DNA from: Anaerolineales bacterium
Lineage (GTDB): Bacteria; Chloroflexota; Anaerolineae; Anaerolineales; UBA4823
DNA length: 64,000 nucleotides
Direction of reading: 5' to 3'
Assembly (NCBI GenBank): GCA_003105035.1
Contig: PQAL01000019.1
Coordinates: 124,001 to 188,000, forward strand
The position numbers were made by a program, and so were the translations under genes. The notes below the pieces were generated by a model. It was not told the origin of the DNA. It worked only from the letters and a program-made list of their open reading frames with translations, and did not search any database. Positions 45,963 to 55,282 of this stretch are shown one piece after another. Position 1 is the first letter of the stretch. Every line of letters begins with the position of its first letter.

Positions 45963-47003
45963 TCAAACATTTAATGGTTTTCGGTAGATCGTCCCGTTTT
46001 TGACTACCTGGTAGCCCATAAATTTATAAAGATTTAATGCTCCAGAGGTGTTCTGTGTATCCACGCCTAAAGCAGCTTCTAGCATGCCGCGTTCCTTTAG
46101 AGCCTTTAAGCTAAGTGCAATCAAGGCTTTTGCCAAACCTTGCTTGCGCCATGGCCGGCGCACGCATATATTTTCAGTATAGCCTCGCAGCCGACCATAC
46201 ATCTCGTTTTCATCTTTATTGATAAAGCTCAGCACCATCCCGGCAATCTGGTCTCCCTGCCAGGCCACCCTCCACAAGCTTGGGTCGAAATCTGGGTCAC
46301 TCATCATCTGCTCGTATTCCTCCCACGGGTCGGGGATGTAGCCCCAGTGGTCTTGGAAGGCCTCGTTGGAAGCCTCCCAGATCAAGCGCATATGGTCAGG
46401 TGTGGCAAGTCGAACCTCCATACCCACCGGTAGGGGCAGATCAGGGATATTCTCCAGGTTAGGACGTACCATCTCAAAGGTGTAGCGTGCCGGCTTATAA
46501 CCCCGCCTTTTGAGCAGGTTGATACGGTCAACTTCAGTGCAGCTGACAAAGTTTTCCAGGATGCATGGAGCATCACTGGGTAGGCTGCCCGAGTCTTTAA
46601 GCTGGCACGCGATCTGGCCCAAACGTTCCTCATTAAAACGGAGCAAGGTGCTTCCGATACCCTTCCTACGCCACTTGGGGATGACATTGCCAAAGTGAAA
46701 ACCCACCCAGGTTCTGCTGCCATCGACTTCCCACCATACACGGCTATACGCAATCACCATCCCGTTTACTTCAACAAAAAGCGCGTCTTGGTATGGATCG
46801 CAATTGTGCAAGTGAGTATAGGTATTGATCACATCCTCCAGCTTTTCTGAACGCTCCAGCCCATCGGCTTCACCACAGCCGTGGATGACCTTCAGGATAT
46901 TTGGGTATTCCCCTTCGCCACTAAATCCTCGCAGGGATAACCCTGCGATATCTGAGATTCGTGGGTCAACATATGATTCAATAAATGCTGTATTGGTATT
47001 CAT
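45963..47003 (-). CDS. Double-domain GNAT acetyltransferase
   Basis: 346 residues with two GNAT folds. Each keeps an acetyl-CoA loop: RRKGIGSTLL in the first (about 110-125) and RRPWRKQGLAKAL in the second (about 275-290). Paired-GNAT proteins include MshD-type mycothiol synthase, but the match is only architectural. SD AAGGA. First member met of a GNAT-rich minus-strand cluster (46-56 kb). Acceptor substrate unknown. Confidence 0.85.
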   Translation of the reverse strand: MNTNTAFIESYVDPRISDIAGLSLRGFSGEGEYPNILKVIHGCGEADGLERSEKLEDVINTYTHLHNCDPYQDALFVEVNGMVIAYSRVWWEVDGSRTWVGFHFGNVIPKWRRKGIGSTLLRFNEERLGQIACQLKDSGSLPSDAPCILENFVSCTEVDRINLLKRRGYKPARYTFEMVRPNLENIPDLPLPVGMEVRLATPDHMRLIWEASNEAFQDHWGYIPDPWEEYEQMMSDPDFDPSLWRVAWQGDQIAGMVLSFINKDENEMYGRLRGYTENICVRRPWRKQGLAKALIALSLKALKERGMLEAALGVDTQNTSGALNLYKFMGYQVVKNGTIYRKPLNV

Positions 47004-47060
47004 CGTTTTTCCTTAAACAATCAAATCACACTATTTTTGTTAAGCTCAGCAGTATTTGGG

Positions 47061-48335
47061 TTACTCACCCATTTCTATCCCGGGATCATCGGTTCTCATA
47101 TCGGGAACTATCTGCCCATTCGGAGGCAGCTTGAACTTGAACCATGCTGGGATGACACTGACTAAAGCCGCCAGTCCAGTCACATAAAACGGCACTTTTG
47201 GACTGTATTTTTCCCATAGCTTGGCACCTACCCAGGGGGCCGGGAGGGATACCAAACCCAGGCTGGTACCGAACAAGCCAAAGGCAGTGCCTCGCAGCTT
47301 TTCAGGCACAGCTTTGCTGATCAGCGAGTTATAGGCAGGTGACATCATCCCTGCACCCAACCCGAATAAGGCCCATACCAGTGCGTAGCCCCAGAACCCT
47401 GCTGCCTTCATAAAAGTAAACATGGCAATAAACTCGGTCAGGAAACCGATCACGATACCCACTCGTTCACCTTTTCGGTCAGCCAACCAGCCAGCGGGCA
47501 TGGTGACGGTCATCATGCACATACTGAAGATAGATCCCAGCCAGCCGATCTGCTGGAAGGTCATTCCACCAATCTGCTCCAGGTAGACCGGCATCAGGTT
47601 ACCCGAGAGTGAGTAGGCGATATCGCGCACCCCATCGGTGATCAACACCCAGGTAATCAGCCCACCGCTCAACAGCAGGGTGGTCATCGTGCCCAGGTTG
47701 GTTTTCAGGTTTCCAAAAGATAACCTTTGCGGGTGGGCTTCCTCGCCTTTTGCAGCCGTGCGGGCCATGCTGACCCGGATGATGGTGGCGAAGAAATATA
47801 AGACCCAGGCACAAGCCAGCATGATACGGAAGCCATATCTATCAGCCAGGTATCCACCCAGCGGAGGTCCCACCACACCAACGATCATAAAAAGTGTATC
47901 CGTGATGCCAAACACCTTGGCCCGATTCTTTTCTTCCGATTGTTCAGCAATAAAAGCGCTGAAACTTGGGCCGATCAGCGAGCGCGTTACCGCACTGAAA
48001 AACATGCTGCTCATCACCCACTGCCAGGTGGGTGCAAAGATTATCCCAACGTAGGTCAGGTTACCCGCGACACTTCCCCAGGCAATACTGCGTAATCTGC
48101 CAAGCGAATCGGACACCCAGCCACCCAGGATCTGTACCACCAGGGGGATGACCTGCGAGATGGTGAAGAACAACCCGATCTGCACTACCGAGGCATTCAG
48201 CTCCTTCAGGTAGAGCGGGAGCAACATACCATACATTTCACCGCCGATATTGGCCAGGATCATGGCCAGCAAGAACATCAGCAGCGTACCATTGACCAAC
48301 GGCTCGGCTTTTACAGAGCCTTTCGCAATGTCCAT
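47061..48335 (-). CDS. Major facilitator superfamily transporter
   Basis: 424 residues, about 12 membrane helices. MFS motif A appears as GGWVSDSLGRLRSI in the first half and AGWLADRKGERVG in the second; a long helix-free loop with charged residues is around 200-215. The overall pattern resembles drug or small-molecule exporters. SD AAGGAAG, six bases before ATG. It lies between a GNAT gene and a methyltransferase gene on the same strand. Confidence 0.87.
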   Translation of the reverse strand: MDIAKGSVKAEPLVNGTLLMFLLAMILANIGGEMYGMLLPLYLKELNASVVQIGLFFTISQVIPLVVQILGGWVSDSLGRLRSIAWGSVAGNLTYVGIIFAPTWQWVMSSMFFSAVTRSLIGPSFSAFIAEQSEEKNRAKVFGITDTLFMIVGVVGPPLGGYLADRYGFRIMLACAWVLYFFATIIRVSMARTAAKGEEAHPQRLSFGNLKTNLGTMTTLLLSGGLITWVLITDGVRDIAYSLSGNLMPVYLEQIGGMTFQQIGWLGSIFSMCMMTVTMPAGWLADRKGERVGIVIGFLTEFIAMFTFMKAAGFWGYALVWALFGLGAGMMSPAYNSLISKAVPEKLRGTAFGLFGTSLGLVSLPAPWVGAKLWEKYSPKVPFYVTGLAALVSVIPAWFKFKLPPNGQIVPDMRTDDPGIEMGE

Positions 48336-48397
48336 AATAAACTTCCTTTATTACATACCATCTGGTTCATGCTAATATTCCTAATGCAACAGTCTTG

Positions 48398-49168
48398 CTA
48401 TGAGGAGGGCTTGACTGCCCTGGTGGCGATATACCCAGGCATGAATTTCCCCAGCGGAGAATTCTGCCCATCTTCGTATATGTCCAACAGCCTGAAACCT
48501 GCCTGTAGCTGCCCACCGATCTGCTCTTCCAGGCTGTGGCTGAACTCCAATGGACTGTCTTCTCCGAACTCGCGCTGGCGTTGCTCTTCAGTCAGCCTGG
48601 TGGCATCATATGGAAGCGAGTACTTCACTTCGAAAACGCCTTGCTCTGCTTTGGGGAAATCGAAGATGAAATTACATGGGTTATCGAAACCAGCCAGCAG
48701 GACACCTCCCTTGCGCAAGACACGGAAAGCTTCCCGCCACACTGGCAACACCTCCGGGCAGAAGACGTTCGATACCGGGTGTAAGATAAGGTCAAAGCAT
48801 TCATTTCCAAACGCTGAAAGGTCGCGCATATCGCCTTCTACGGTTACAAGCTTCAATCCCTCCCGCCGGGCGACCATACGGTCTTGTTCCAGCTGCCGGG
48901 GTGAAAGGTCGAAGACAGTCACGTTTGCACCCAGTGAAGCAAAGATCGGTCCCTGCTGACCACCCCCGGAAGCCAGGCAGAGGATATCCAGGCCGCGCAG
49001 ATCATCCGGGAACCAGCGGCGCGGTACAGGTTTTTGTTCGGTCAGTAAAACCGACCATTCGCCTTGCCGAGCCGCGGCGATGATCTCTGGGCTGCAGGGG
49101 ATCGTCCAGGGATTGCCCAGTTCCACCTGCTTATCCCATCGTTTTCGATTGATTGAACTTACATCCAT
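48398..49168 (-). CDS. Class I SAM-dependent methyltransferase
   Basis: 256 residues. ATG 49168 lies 1 bp after the stop of the upstream GNAT; the longer frame would overlap that gene by about 100 bp. Motif I is DILCLASGGGQQGPIFASLGA, followed by VTVFDLSPRQLEQD and GDMRDLS. The C-terminal half has a substrate domain with EFSHSLEEQIGGQL. A small-molecule methyltransferase is likely. It is tightly coupled to the GNAT and ABC-F genes. Confidence 0.85.
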   Translation of the reverse strand: MDVSSINRKRWDKQVELGNPWTIPCSPEIIAAARQGEWSVLLTEQKPVPRRWFPDDLRGLDILCLASGGGQQGPIFASLGANVTVFDLSPRQLEQDRMVARREGLKLVTVEGDMRDLSAFGNECFDLILHPVSNVFCPEVLPVWREAFRVLRKGGVLLAGFDNPCNFIFDFPKAEQGVFEVKYSLPYDATRLTEEQRQREFGEDSPLEFSHSLEEQIGGQLQAGFRLLDIYEDGQNSPLGKFMPGYIATRAVKPSS

Positions 49169-49169
49169 T

Positions 49170-50093
49170 TCAAACATCCTTTTCATAAGTTCCCAGGTGG
49201 TAAACCACCTGAAAACCCAGTGATTCATAAAACTTGATCGCAGTTGGGTTATCCTCATAAGTTGAGACAATGGCTTGCTTCATGCCATACGCTTGCAACC
49301 TGCGCAGCCCTTCCTGCATGACTGCCCTTCCCAGCCCTTTACGCTGAAAATTGGGGTGCGTCCCCACCGGCTCAAACAGGCCCACGAGGTTCTCCGCATC
49401 CAGCCAGATAATGCCAAATGCGCCTACCTGTCCATCCTGTGCGACTGCGACGATATCGTGGTCTCGGTCATACACGGGCGATCGCATGAAGCTCCTGAAT
49501 CGCCCCTCGTAGTGTTCGAAAGGTGCCAGCGAAGCGAACGCCCCATACTGGGCGCGAGCCCGGGCGTTCACTTCAGGCTCTCCCATGCAGCTGCGAACAT
49601 CGAAACCGACCGGCGTATCCAGGGTCTGGAGCACGTTATCCAGGTTGCACGTCAGGTGAACCATGCCACGTTTCCGGCTAAAGCCATGCTCCATAAAGTA
49701 CCTATCCATCACTTCATCATCATGCCTGATCCACAGGCAGTAGATGGTTGGCTTGCCTTTTTCTTGGGCTATCATTGTCGCCTTCTGCTCAGCCCAGGTA
49801 TACATATTCATAGTGAGTGGGCTGCCGCGCAGCTCAGGTTGTACGTAGACGTCAAAACCCACCCAATCCGTGCTTAAAAACGCCCAACCAAGCAATCTAG
49901 CGGGTTGCTGCGGGTCATCCCACAGGTAGATATCCTTCCAGAAATCCGCTTCCAAGGGCGGGTAGTACAACCACCAACGCAGATCACCGGTATGTATATA
50001 GTAGGTACCATTACCAGCTTTACGCCCGCTGGTCAGCAGGTCTATCATTGCCTGCAGGTCATGTTCATCCAGGTAGGGTCGTGGCTCACTCAT
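49170..50093 (-). CDS. GNAT acetyltransferase (two-domain)
   Basis: 307 residues. The C-terminal GNAT domain has the acetyl-CoA loop NFQRKGLGRAVMQEGL and the typical end NPTAIKFYESLGFQVV. The N-terminal half looks like a second, weaker GNAT fold. Its start overlaps the ABC-F stop by 4 bp (ATGA), showing translational coupling. Substrate unknown. Confidence 0.85.
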   Translation of the reverse strand: MSEPRPYLDEHDLQAMIDLLTSGRKAGNGTYYIHTGDLRWWLYYPPLEADFWKDIYLWDDPQQPARLLGWAFLSTDWVGFDVYVQPELRGSPLTMNMYTWAEQKATMIAQEKGKPTIYCLWIRHDDEVMDRYFMEHGFSRKRGMVHLTCNLDNVLQTLDTPVGFDVRSCMGEPEVNARARAQYGAFASLAPFEHYEGRFRSFMRSPVYDRDHDIVAVAQDGQVGAFGIIWLDAENLVGLFEPVGTHPNFQRKGLGRAVMQEGLRRLQAYGMKQAIVSTYEDNPTAIKFYESLGFQVVYHLGTYEKDV

Positions 50094-52078
50094 GATTTTT
50101 CAACCAGCTTTTCCCATTCACCGGTTAGCTTCTCCAACTCTGCCTGGGCCTTTGCATATTGCCAGCTCAAGGCATTTACGGTTTCAAAACCCCTTGAGCC
50201 GGTTGCCTGGTGCAGCTCTTGCGATAGATGCTGCACCGCCTGCTCCTGCTCACGGATGCGCAATTCCAGCCTTTCCAGGGCTTGCTGGACGCGGCGTGTC
50301 TCCTGGCTGTTATCCCGCACCAGAGGCCTGGAGGGCAGGATCATGTGCCTGGCTTGCCCTGCGGATGCTGCCCGGTGTAGCACAAATTCGCGGTAGGTGC
50401 CCTCGAAGATTTGCAGGCTGCCATCATGCAGCTCCCAGATCTGGGTGGCGAGTTGGTCGATCAGATATCGGTCGTGAGACACCAGCAGGATCGTACCCTG
50501 ATAATCCTGCAATACCTGCTGCAAGACCTCGCGGGCAGGTAAATCGAGATGGTTGGTGGGTTCGTCCAACAGCAGGACGTTAGCCCCTCGCAAGGCTAGG
50601 ATAGCCAATGCCAGCCGGCCGCGTTCCCCGCCGCTCAAGGCACTGACCAGCTTGAAGACATCATCACCACGAAACAAATACTGAGCCAGGTAACTACGGG
50701 CAGCTTCAGGGTCCATCTGCCGCTGGCTGAGCAGCTCATCCAGCACCGTGTTCTGCGGACCCAGCTCATCATGAGCCTGTGCAAAGTAACCAATATCCAG
50801 GCTGGCGCCCAGGCCAACTTCACCGCCCAGAGTATCCACCTGACCGAGTAGCGTCTTCAGGAATGTGGTTTTACCACTTCCGTTCGGCCCAATCAGGGCT
50901 GCGCACTCCCCCCGCCTGAGTTCCAGCTGCCCAACCGTGAACAACACCTTGCCCGGGTAGCCTATCCTGGCAGATCTGGCGCGCAGGATGATATTGCTAC
51001 TATCCTTGACCGGCGCAAGGCGCGGCCGGATATGGGGTGGCCTGGCTGGCATGGATAGGGCATTTACCTTGCGGATGGCCTCAATCACATCCAATGGCTT
51101 ATCCGCCCGCAAGTCAAGCTCATGCCAATCTTTTCCACTACGCAGCACCATGATCCCGTAAGTCTCCACCGCCATCAGCTCTCGCGTCACTTTCCGCAGC
51201 ATCCCCAGGGCACGGGCATGCGTACTGGCACGGACCCAGTTACGCTGTATGAAATCCACTTCATTCTGTAAGCGTTCTTTCTCTTCTTCAAAAACACGCT
51301 CGGCATATTCCCAGCGGGCATCACGCTGTAACAGATAGCTGCTGTAATTCCCAGAATATTCCTCAATGCCCGCGGGACCCATCTCCCAGATTGAATCAAC
51401 CGCGTTATCCAGGAAATAGCGGTCGTGGCTGGCTACCAGCACGGCCCCATCCCAAACCTTTAAAGTATGCTCGAGCCACTCAATAGCTTCCGCATCCAGG
51501 TGATTGGTGGGCTCATCCAGCATCAGCAAGGCAGGCCTTTCCAGCAGCAGGCGGGCTAAAAGCAGGCGTGTCTTTTGACCCCCACTCAAGTGGTCAAGGG
51601 GCATATCCCACGTTTGTCTGCTCAAGCCAAGCCCCTGCAGGGTCTGTTGGATGCGCAAATCATAATCGTAACCTCCGGCATGCTCAAAGGCTGCCTGCAG
51701 GTCACCGTAGCTCTCCAACATCTCCTCTGTATAGCAACCCCCAGCCATTTGAGCTTCCAACCTGTGCAGGCGTTCTTGCTGTTCACGCAAGCCTGAGAAA
51801 ACGGTCAGCATTTCTGCATAGACGGTGTTCTCATCCCTGGCAAAAGCATCGCTGGCTTCCTGGCGCAAGTATCCCAAACGCTTACCCCGGGCAATATGAA
51901 TTCTTCCCGTAGTCGGTTGGTTCAACCCAGCCAGGATCATCATCAACGAGGTTTTCCCAATCCCGTTTGGCCCGATCAAGCCAATTTTGCTATCATTGGC
52001 AATGGTGACCGTAATGCCGCGGAACAGGTCAAATGCCCCGAACGATAAACCGATGTTTTGTGCAGATAATATCGACAT
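50090..52078 (-). CDS. ABC-F family ATP-binding protein
   Basis: 662 residues, no membrane segments. Two ABC domains: GPNGIGKTS, LSGGQKTRLLLARLLL and LDEPTNHLD; then GPNGSGKTT, LSGGERGRLALAIL and LDEPTNHLD. A charged linker lies between them (about 240-330), and a coiled-coil C-terminus (about 590-662) is rich in Glu and Gln. ABC-F proteins act on ribosomes, either in translation control or in antibiotic protection. The neighbouring exporters and acetyltransferases fit, but do not prove, a resistance role. The SD is weak. Confidence 0.92.
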   Translation of the reverse strand: MSILSAQNIGLSFGAFDLFRGITVTIANDSKIGLIGPNGIGKTSLMMILAGLNQPTTGRIHIARGKRLGYLRQEASDAFARDENTVYAEMLTVFSGLREQQERLHRLEAQMAGGCYTEEMLESYGDLQAAFEHAGGYDYDLRIQQTLQGLGLSRQTWDMPLDHLSGGQKTRLLLARLLLERPALLMLDEPTNHLDAEAIEWLEHTLKVWDGAVLVASHDRYFLDNAVDSIWEMGPAGIEEYSGNYSSYLLQRDARWEYAERVFEEEKERLQNEVDFIQRNWVRASTHARALGMLRKVTRELMAVETYGIMVLRSGKDWHELDLRADKPLDVIEAIRKVNALSMPARPPHIRPRLAPVKDSSNIILRARSARIGYPGKVLFTVGQLELRRGECAALIGPNGSGKTTFLKTLLGQVDTLGGEVGLGASLDIGYFAQAHDELGPQNTVLDELLSQRQMDPEAARSYLAQYLFRGDDVFKLVSALSGGERGRLALAILALRGANVLLLDEPTNHLDLPAREVLQQVLQDYQGTILLVSHDRYLIDQLATQIWELHDGSLQIFEGTYREFVLHRAASAGQARHMILPSRPLVRDNSQETRRVQQALERLELRIREQEQAVQHLSQELHQATGSRGFETVNALSWQYAKAQAELEKLTGEWEKLVEKS

Positions 52079-52226
52079 ATTTCCACTTCATTATTGCCAG
52101 GGTGATTAACCCACAGCAATCTCCTTCTTGTTTACGTGCGCCTGTTCGCCCCTACCCTAACTATCGAGATGTTGGATTGAAGGGTAATCCTCACCCCAAC
52201 CATTCGAAGACCAGGTGAACAAGGTT

Positions 52227-53054
52227 TTATCCATTGCGGTGCAGCTTCCCTGCCCGCTTGGCATAACGCTCCGCCAGGCCAAAGACCCACAGGCCGACGG
52301 GGATGGCTATGACACCCATCAACAAGGTTGGCCAGATATATTGCCACAGTTGCATAGTGGGAGTGCCTTCCAGCAATGCTTTGCGCGTGCCGTCCAACAC
52401 ATAGGTTGCCGGGCTGTATACTGCCAGTTTCTGCAGAGAACTCGGGAGGACTTCCACCGGGTAGTACACCCCTGATACCAGCAGGAGTACGGCAATGATC
52501 ACGTGCGTCATCTGTGAGCCGCGCTCAGGAAAGAGCAACGGCAGCACGCTACCCATCACGCCCACACCGATGAATGACAGGCTGCCTGCCAGCAACATCA
52601 CGGTGGCGCCTGCCAGGTTGGCATGGCTCAGGTCGATCTTGAACAAGGCCACAGTCACAGCCAGGATAATCCCGGTCGAGAACATGCTATAAATCACTGC
52701 CCACAACGTTTGCCCTGCCATATGGGTGATACGCCGGATAGGAGCCATCAGGGTATATTCGATGGTGCCTTCCCAACGTTCCATCCCAATCACATCGGTG
52801 ATCCAGTAAAAGATCAGTGACAGGTAACGCCATACCAATGTGCCCACTACCAGGTACAGCACCAGGTAGCGTCCATCTGTTACGGAGGTGCCACCGATCT
52901 TCTCCATGCCCAGCCCAATGAAGCTCACCGACAGGCTGTTAGCAATGGAATAGACGATCCATACCAGCTCCCATGACCAGTAGCGCTTCACCAGGTTGGC
53001 ATTGCGTTCCATGAACGCGTAAGTTGCTCTAAATTCATTAACAATCGTACTCAT
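52227..53054 (-). CDS. ABC-2 type transporter permease
   Basis: 275 residues, about six helices. ATG 53054 has GGAG upstream; the longer open frame would run into the preceding GNAT gene. The start MSTIVNEFRATYAFMERN and the helix pattern fit ABC-2 export permeases of drug or polysaccharide systems. No ATPase is adjacent. The nearest is at 55283-56110 on the same strand, separated by three GNAT genes and a non-coding stretch. Confidence 0.84.
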   Translation of the reverse strand: MSTIVNEFRATYAFMERNANLVKRYWSWELVWIVYSIANSLSVSFIGLGMEKIGGTSVTDGRYLVLYLVVGTLVWRYLSLIFYWITDVIGMERWEGTIEYTLMAPIRRITHMAGQTLWAVIYSMFSTGIILAVTVALFKIDLSHANLAGATVMLLAGSLSFIGVGVMGSVLPLLFPERGSQMTHVIIAVLLLVSGVYYPVEVLPSSLQKLAVYSPATYVLDGTRKALLEGTPTMQLWQYIWPTLLMGVIAIPVGLWVFGLAERYAKRAGKLHRNG

Positions 53055-53071
53055 TTCAATTACTCCAAAAA

Positions 53072-53635
53072 CTAGGCGGTATTCAGTGCAAACCATTCTT
53101 CGCGCAGGATACCCATAAAAATCAAATCCCAACGACGTCCTTCCCGCCACAAGAATTCCCGAGCTCGTCCTTCGTGAATAAACCCGGCTTTCTCGTAAGA
53201 ACGGACAGCGCGAGGGTTATATTCGAAGGTGGTAAGGGCCACCCTTCTCAAGTTAAGCTCACGGAAGCCATACCTTAATATCACCTGCATGGCATCCGTG
53301 CCATAACCCTTACTCCAGTACTCACGCTCTCCAATGCCGATACCTACAAAAGCTTCACCGTGAGCATATATATCGCCATCCAGGCCAACAAAACCGATGA
53401 AACGATCATCTTCCAGGGTGCAGATGGAGAAGAAATAACCAGGAATGGGTTCTTTCTCCTGGTCCTTCTGGATCCAGTCAGAGATCTTTTTGGCTGAGAA
53501 CAGGTTCGTCGGTTCAGAAGCTAACAAGCGCCACCATTCTGAATCAGTGTTCCAATGAGCTACAGCCTCAGCTTCCTCTTTCGGATCCTGAGCAGTTATT
53601 TTCACCAATCTACCACGAAGCATGTCCGTATCCAT
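53072..53635 (-). CDS. RimJ/RimL-type GNAT acetyltransferase, paralogue 3
   Basis: About 187 residues. I use ATG 53635; a TTG at 53671 extends it by 12 residues without an SD. Acetyl-CoA loop SKGYGTDAMQVILRYGF, then LNLRRVALTTFEYNPRAVRSYEKAGF. Very similar in layout to the next gene upstream. Known family members acetylate ribosomal-protein N-termini or small amines. Acceptor unknown. Confidence 0.83.
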   Translation of the reverse strand: MDTDMLRGRLVKITAQDPKEEAEAVAHWNTDSEWWRLLASEPTNLFSAKKISDWIQKDQEKEPIPGYFFSICTLEDDRFIGFVGLDGDIYAHGEAFVGIGIGEREYWSKGYGTDAMQVILRYGFRELNLRRVALTTFEYNPRAVRSYEKAGFIHEGRAREFLWREGRRWDLIFMGILREEWFALNTA

Positions 53636-53683
53636 AAACCACCTGTGTTTCTTCCGCCCATCCAATCTCAAGCCGAATATTCA

Positions 53684-54253
53684 TTAGCTGGTCAGGATAC
53701 CCTTTGCCAGCCATTCTTCTCGAAAAATGCCCATAAACAAGAAGTCCCAGCGTTTTCCATCCCGGTGGATGTATTCACGCTTGCACCCTTCATATACAAA
53801 CCCGGCTTTTTCATAAGAGCTTATGGCACGGGTGTTGTATTCGAAGACACCCAGGCTTACCCTGCGAAGGTTTAACTCGTTGAAGGCATAGCGTAACATG
53901 ATGCGCATGGCATCTGTCCCATAGCCCTGATTCCAGGCGTGGCGCTCTCCCAGGGCGATGGCTACATGGGCATCACCGTGATGGAGGAAAAGCTCAAAAA
54001 GGCCAATGAAACCGATCAGATCATCACCTTTCAGGGTTCGGATGGCATACATGCAGCCGTCCACCAAAGGACGTTCCAGGTCTTTTTCAAGCCACTCCTG
54101 CCATTTCTTGGCAGAGAAGTTCCTGGGTGGCTCGGTATCCAGCAAGCGCAGAAATCCGGTATCCTGGTTCCAATGGGCAAAATGGCTCGCCATCACATCC
54201 GGATTCTCAGATGTCAGGCGCACCAACTCACCATGCAACAGATCGTTAGGCAT
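53684..54253 (-). CDS. RimJ/RimL-type GNAT acetyltransferase, paralogue 2
   Basis: 189 residues. Loop NQGYGTDAMRIMLRYAF and LNLRRVSLGVFEYNTRAISSYEKAGF match paralogue 3 nearly position by position. Its ATG overlaps the stop of paralogue 1 by 8 bp. The strong similarity to the 53072 gene indicates a recent tandem duplication. Confidence 0.86.
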   Translation of the reverse strand: MPNDLLHGELVRLTSENPDVMASHFAHWNQDTGFLRLLDTEPPRNFSAKKWQEWLEKDLERPLVDGCMYAIRTLKGDDLIGFIGLFELFLHHGDAHVAIALGERHAWNQGYGTDAMRIMLRYAFNELNLRRVSLGVFEYNTRAISSYEKAGFVYEGCKREYIHRDGKRWDFLFMGIFREEWLAKGILTS

Positions 54254-54836
54254 TGTCTACACTCTCTTTCACTGCAGCCGACCATTCCTGCTGCAGTAAC
54301 CCGAGATGAATCACATCCCACGTCTGGCCATCGCGCGTGATGGCTTTACGCCGGCGGACCTCATCCACGAAGCCGTGTTTCTTGAAGAACCTCAGAGCAC
54401 CTGGATTGTCTTCGACCACCACAGCCGACAGGCGGTAGAGATTCAGCTCATTGAAGGCCATGTAGAGCATTTGCTGTAGAGCTTCACTTCCGTAGCCTTT
54501 ACCTCGCTCAGCTGCATCACCAATGGCGATCTTGAGGTTACCCGTGCCATGGTTCCACTCGATCCACTCAATGCGGATATAGCCCAGCAGCCTGCCATCC
54601 TCCTTGCTACGGATGGTGAAATGGAAGAGATTCTTGGCTTCCTCCACCTCTTTCTCGATGGCCTCATATTTCTTTTTTATCTGCGCCACCGATTGAGGCA
54701 TGGCAGGCTTGCGGCTCAGAGCCCTGGAAAGCGTCAGGTCGTGCGTCCAGCGTGCTTCCACTTCCGGGTCATGTTCATGGTCAATGGGTGCCAGGCGGAT
54801 CAATTTACCTTCAAAAAGTTGTCTGTCGATGCTCAT
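54246..54836 (-). CDS. RimJ/RimL-type GNAT acetyltransferase, paralogue 1
   Basis: 196 residues. Loop GKGYGSEALQQMLYMAF and LNLYRLSAVVVEDNPGALRFFKKHGF. Same fold as the two following genes but more diverged. It lies downstream of the non-coding stretch 54837-55282. Confidence 0.85.
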   Translation of the reverse strand: MSIDRQLFEGKLIRLAPIDHEHDPEVEARWTHDLTLSRALSRKPAMPQSVAQIKKKYEAIEKEVEEAKNLFHFTIRSKEDGRLLGYIRIEWIEWNHGTGNLKIAIGDAAERGKGYGSEALQQMLYMAFNELNLYRLSAVVVEDNPGALRFFKKHGFVDEVRRRKAITRDGQTWDVIHLGLLQQEWSAAVKESVDNA

Positions 54837-55282
54837 TATGCAGTCCTTTCATGTCAATGCGGAACCAGGCATATATGCCAGTCCAGTCATTTGTCTGTCA
54901 ATGTCGTTTTATAACAATATGCGCCCTGAGCCGGAGATATCGCTCGCATACGCGATGAACGATGCCAGCATATTCCAGGCCTTGCGAAGCAATCTCCTCA
55001 TTGAAGAGCTGAGATTGCTTCGTCGTAGGATGCGCTCCTCGTATTTGCAATCTCTGTTGTGCGACATTCTTTCCTTCCTGTTCATCATCCACTGCCAGCT
55101 GGTTGCTAACCAGCCTGGTGGGTATCCTTGGTAAGTTGGGTTGCCCATAAAAACCCAACGAATTTTCTCGATCCAGATCTCCTCCAAAACTGCAAATCAT
55201 CAGTAGTTTTGTTGGAGGTGGGAGAGCCCTGGTTTTTCCTGCCCCCAGGCTGGTTCTTCCTGGGTTTAGAGGGAAAGCCATG
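54837..55282. other. Gene-poor stretch with several inverted repeats
   Basis: About 445 bp without a convincing gene. It holds GAAGCAATCT with AGATTGCTTC (near 54986-55022), TTGGGTT with AACCCAA (near 55135-55160), and CTCCAAAACT with AGTTTTGTTGGAG (near 55181-55224). The last two could terminate minus-strand transcription from the ABC ATPase gene, but the T runs are short. A 134-codon minus-strand frame across it has no recognisable features and is not called. Confidence 0.4.

Noticed and set aside
48369-48959. Plus-strand 196-codon ORF opposite the methyltransferase
   Set aside because: Antisense shadow of a gene with clear SAM motifs; low-complexity composition.
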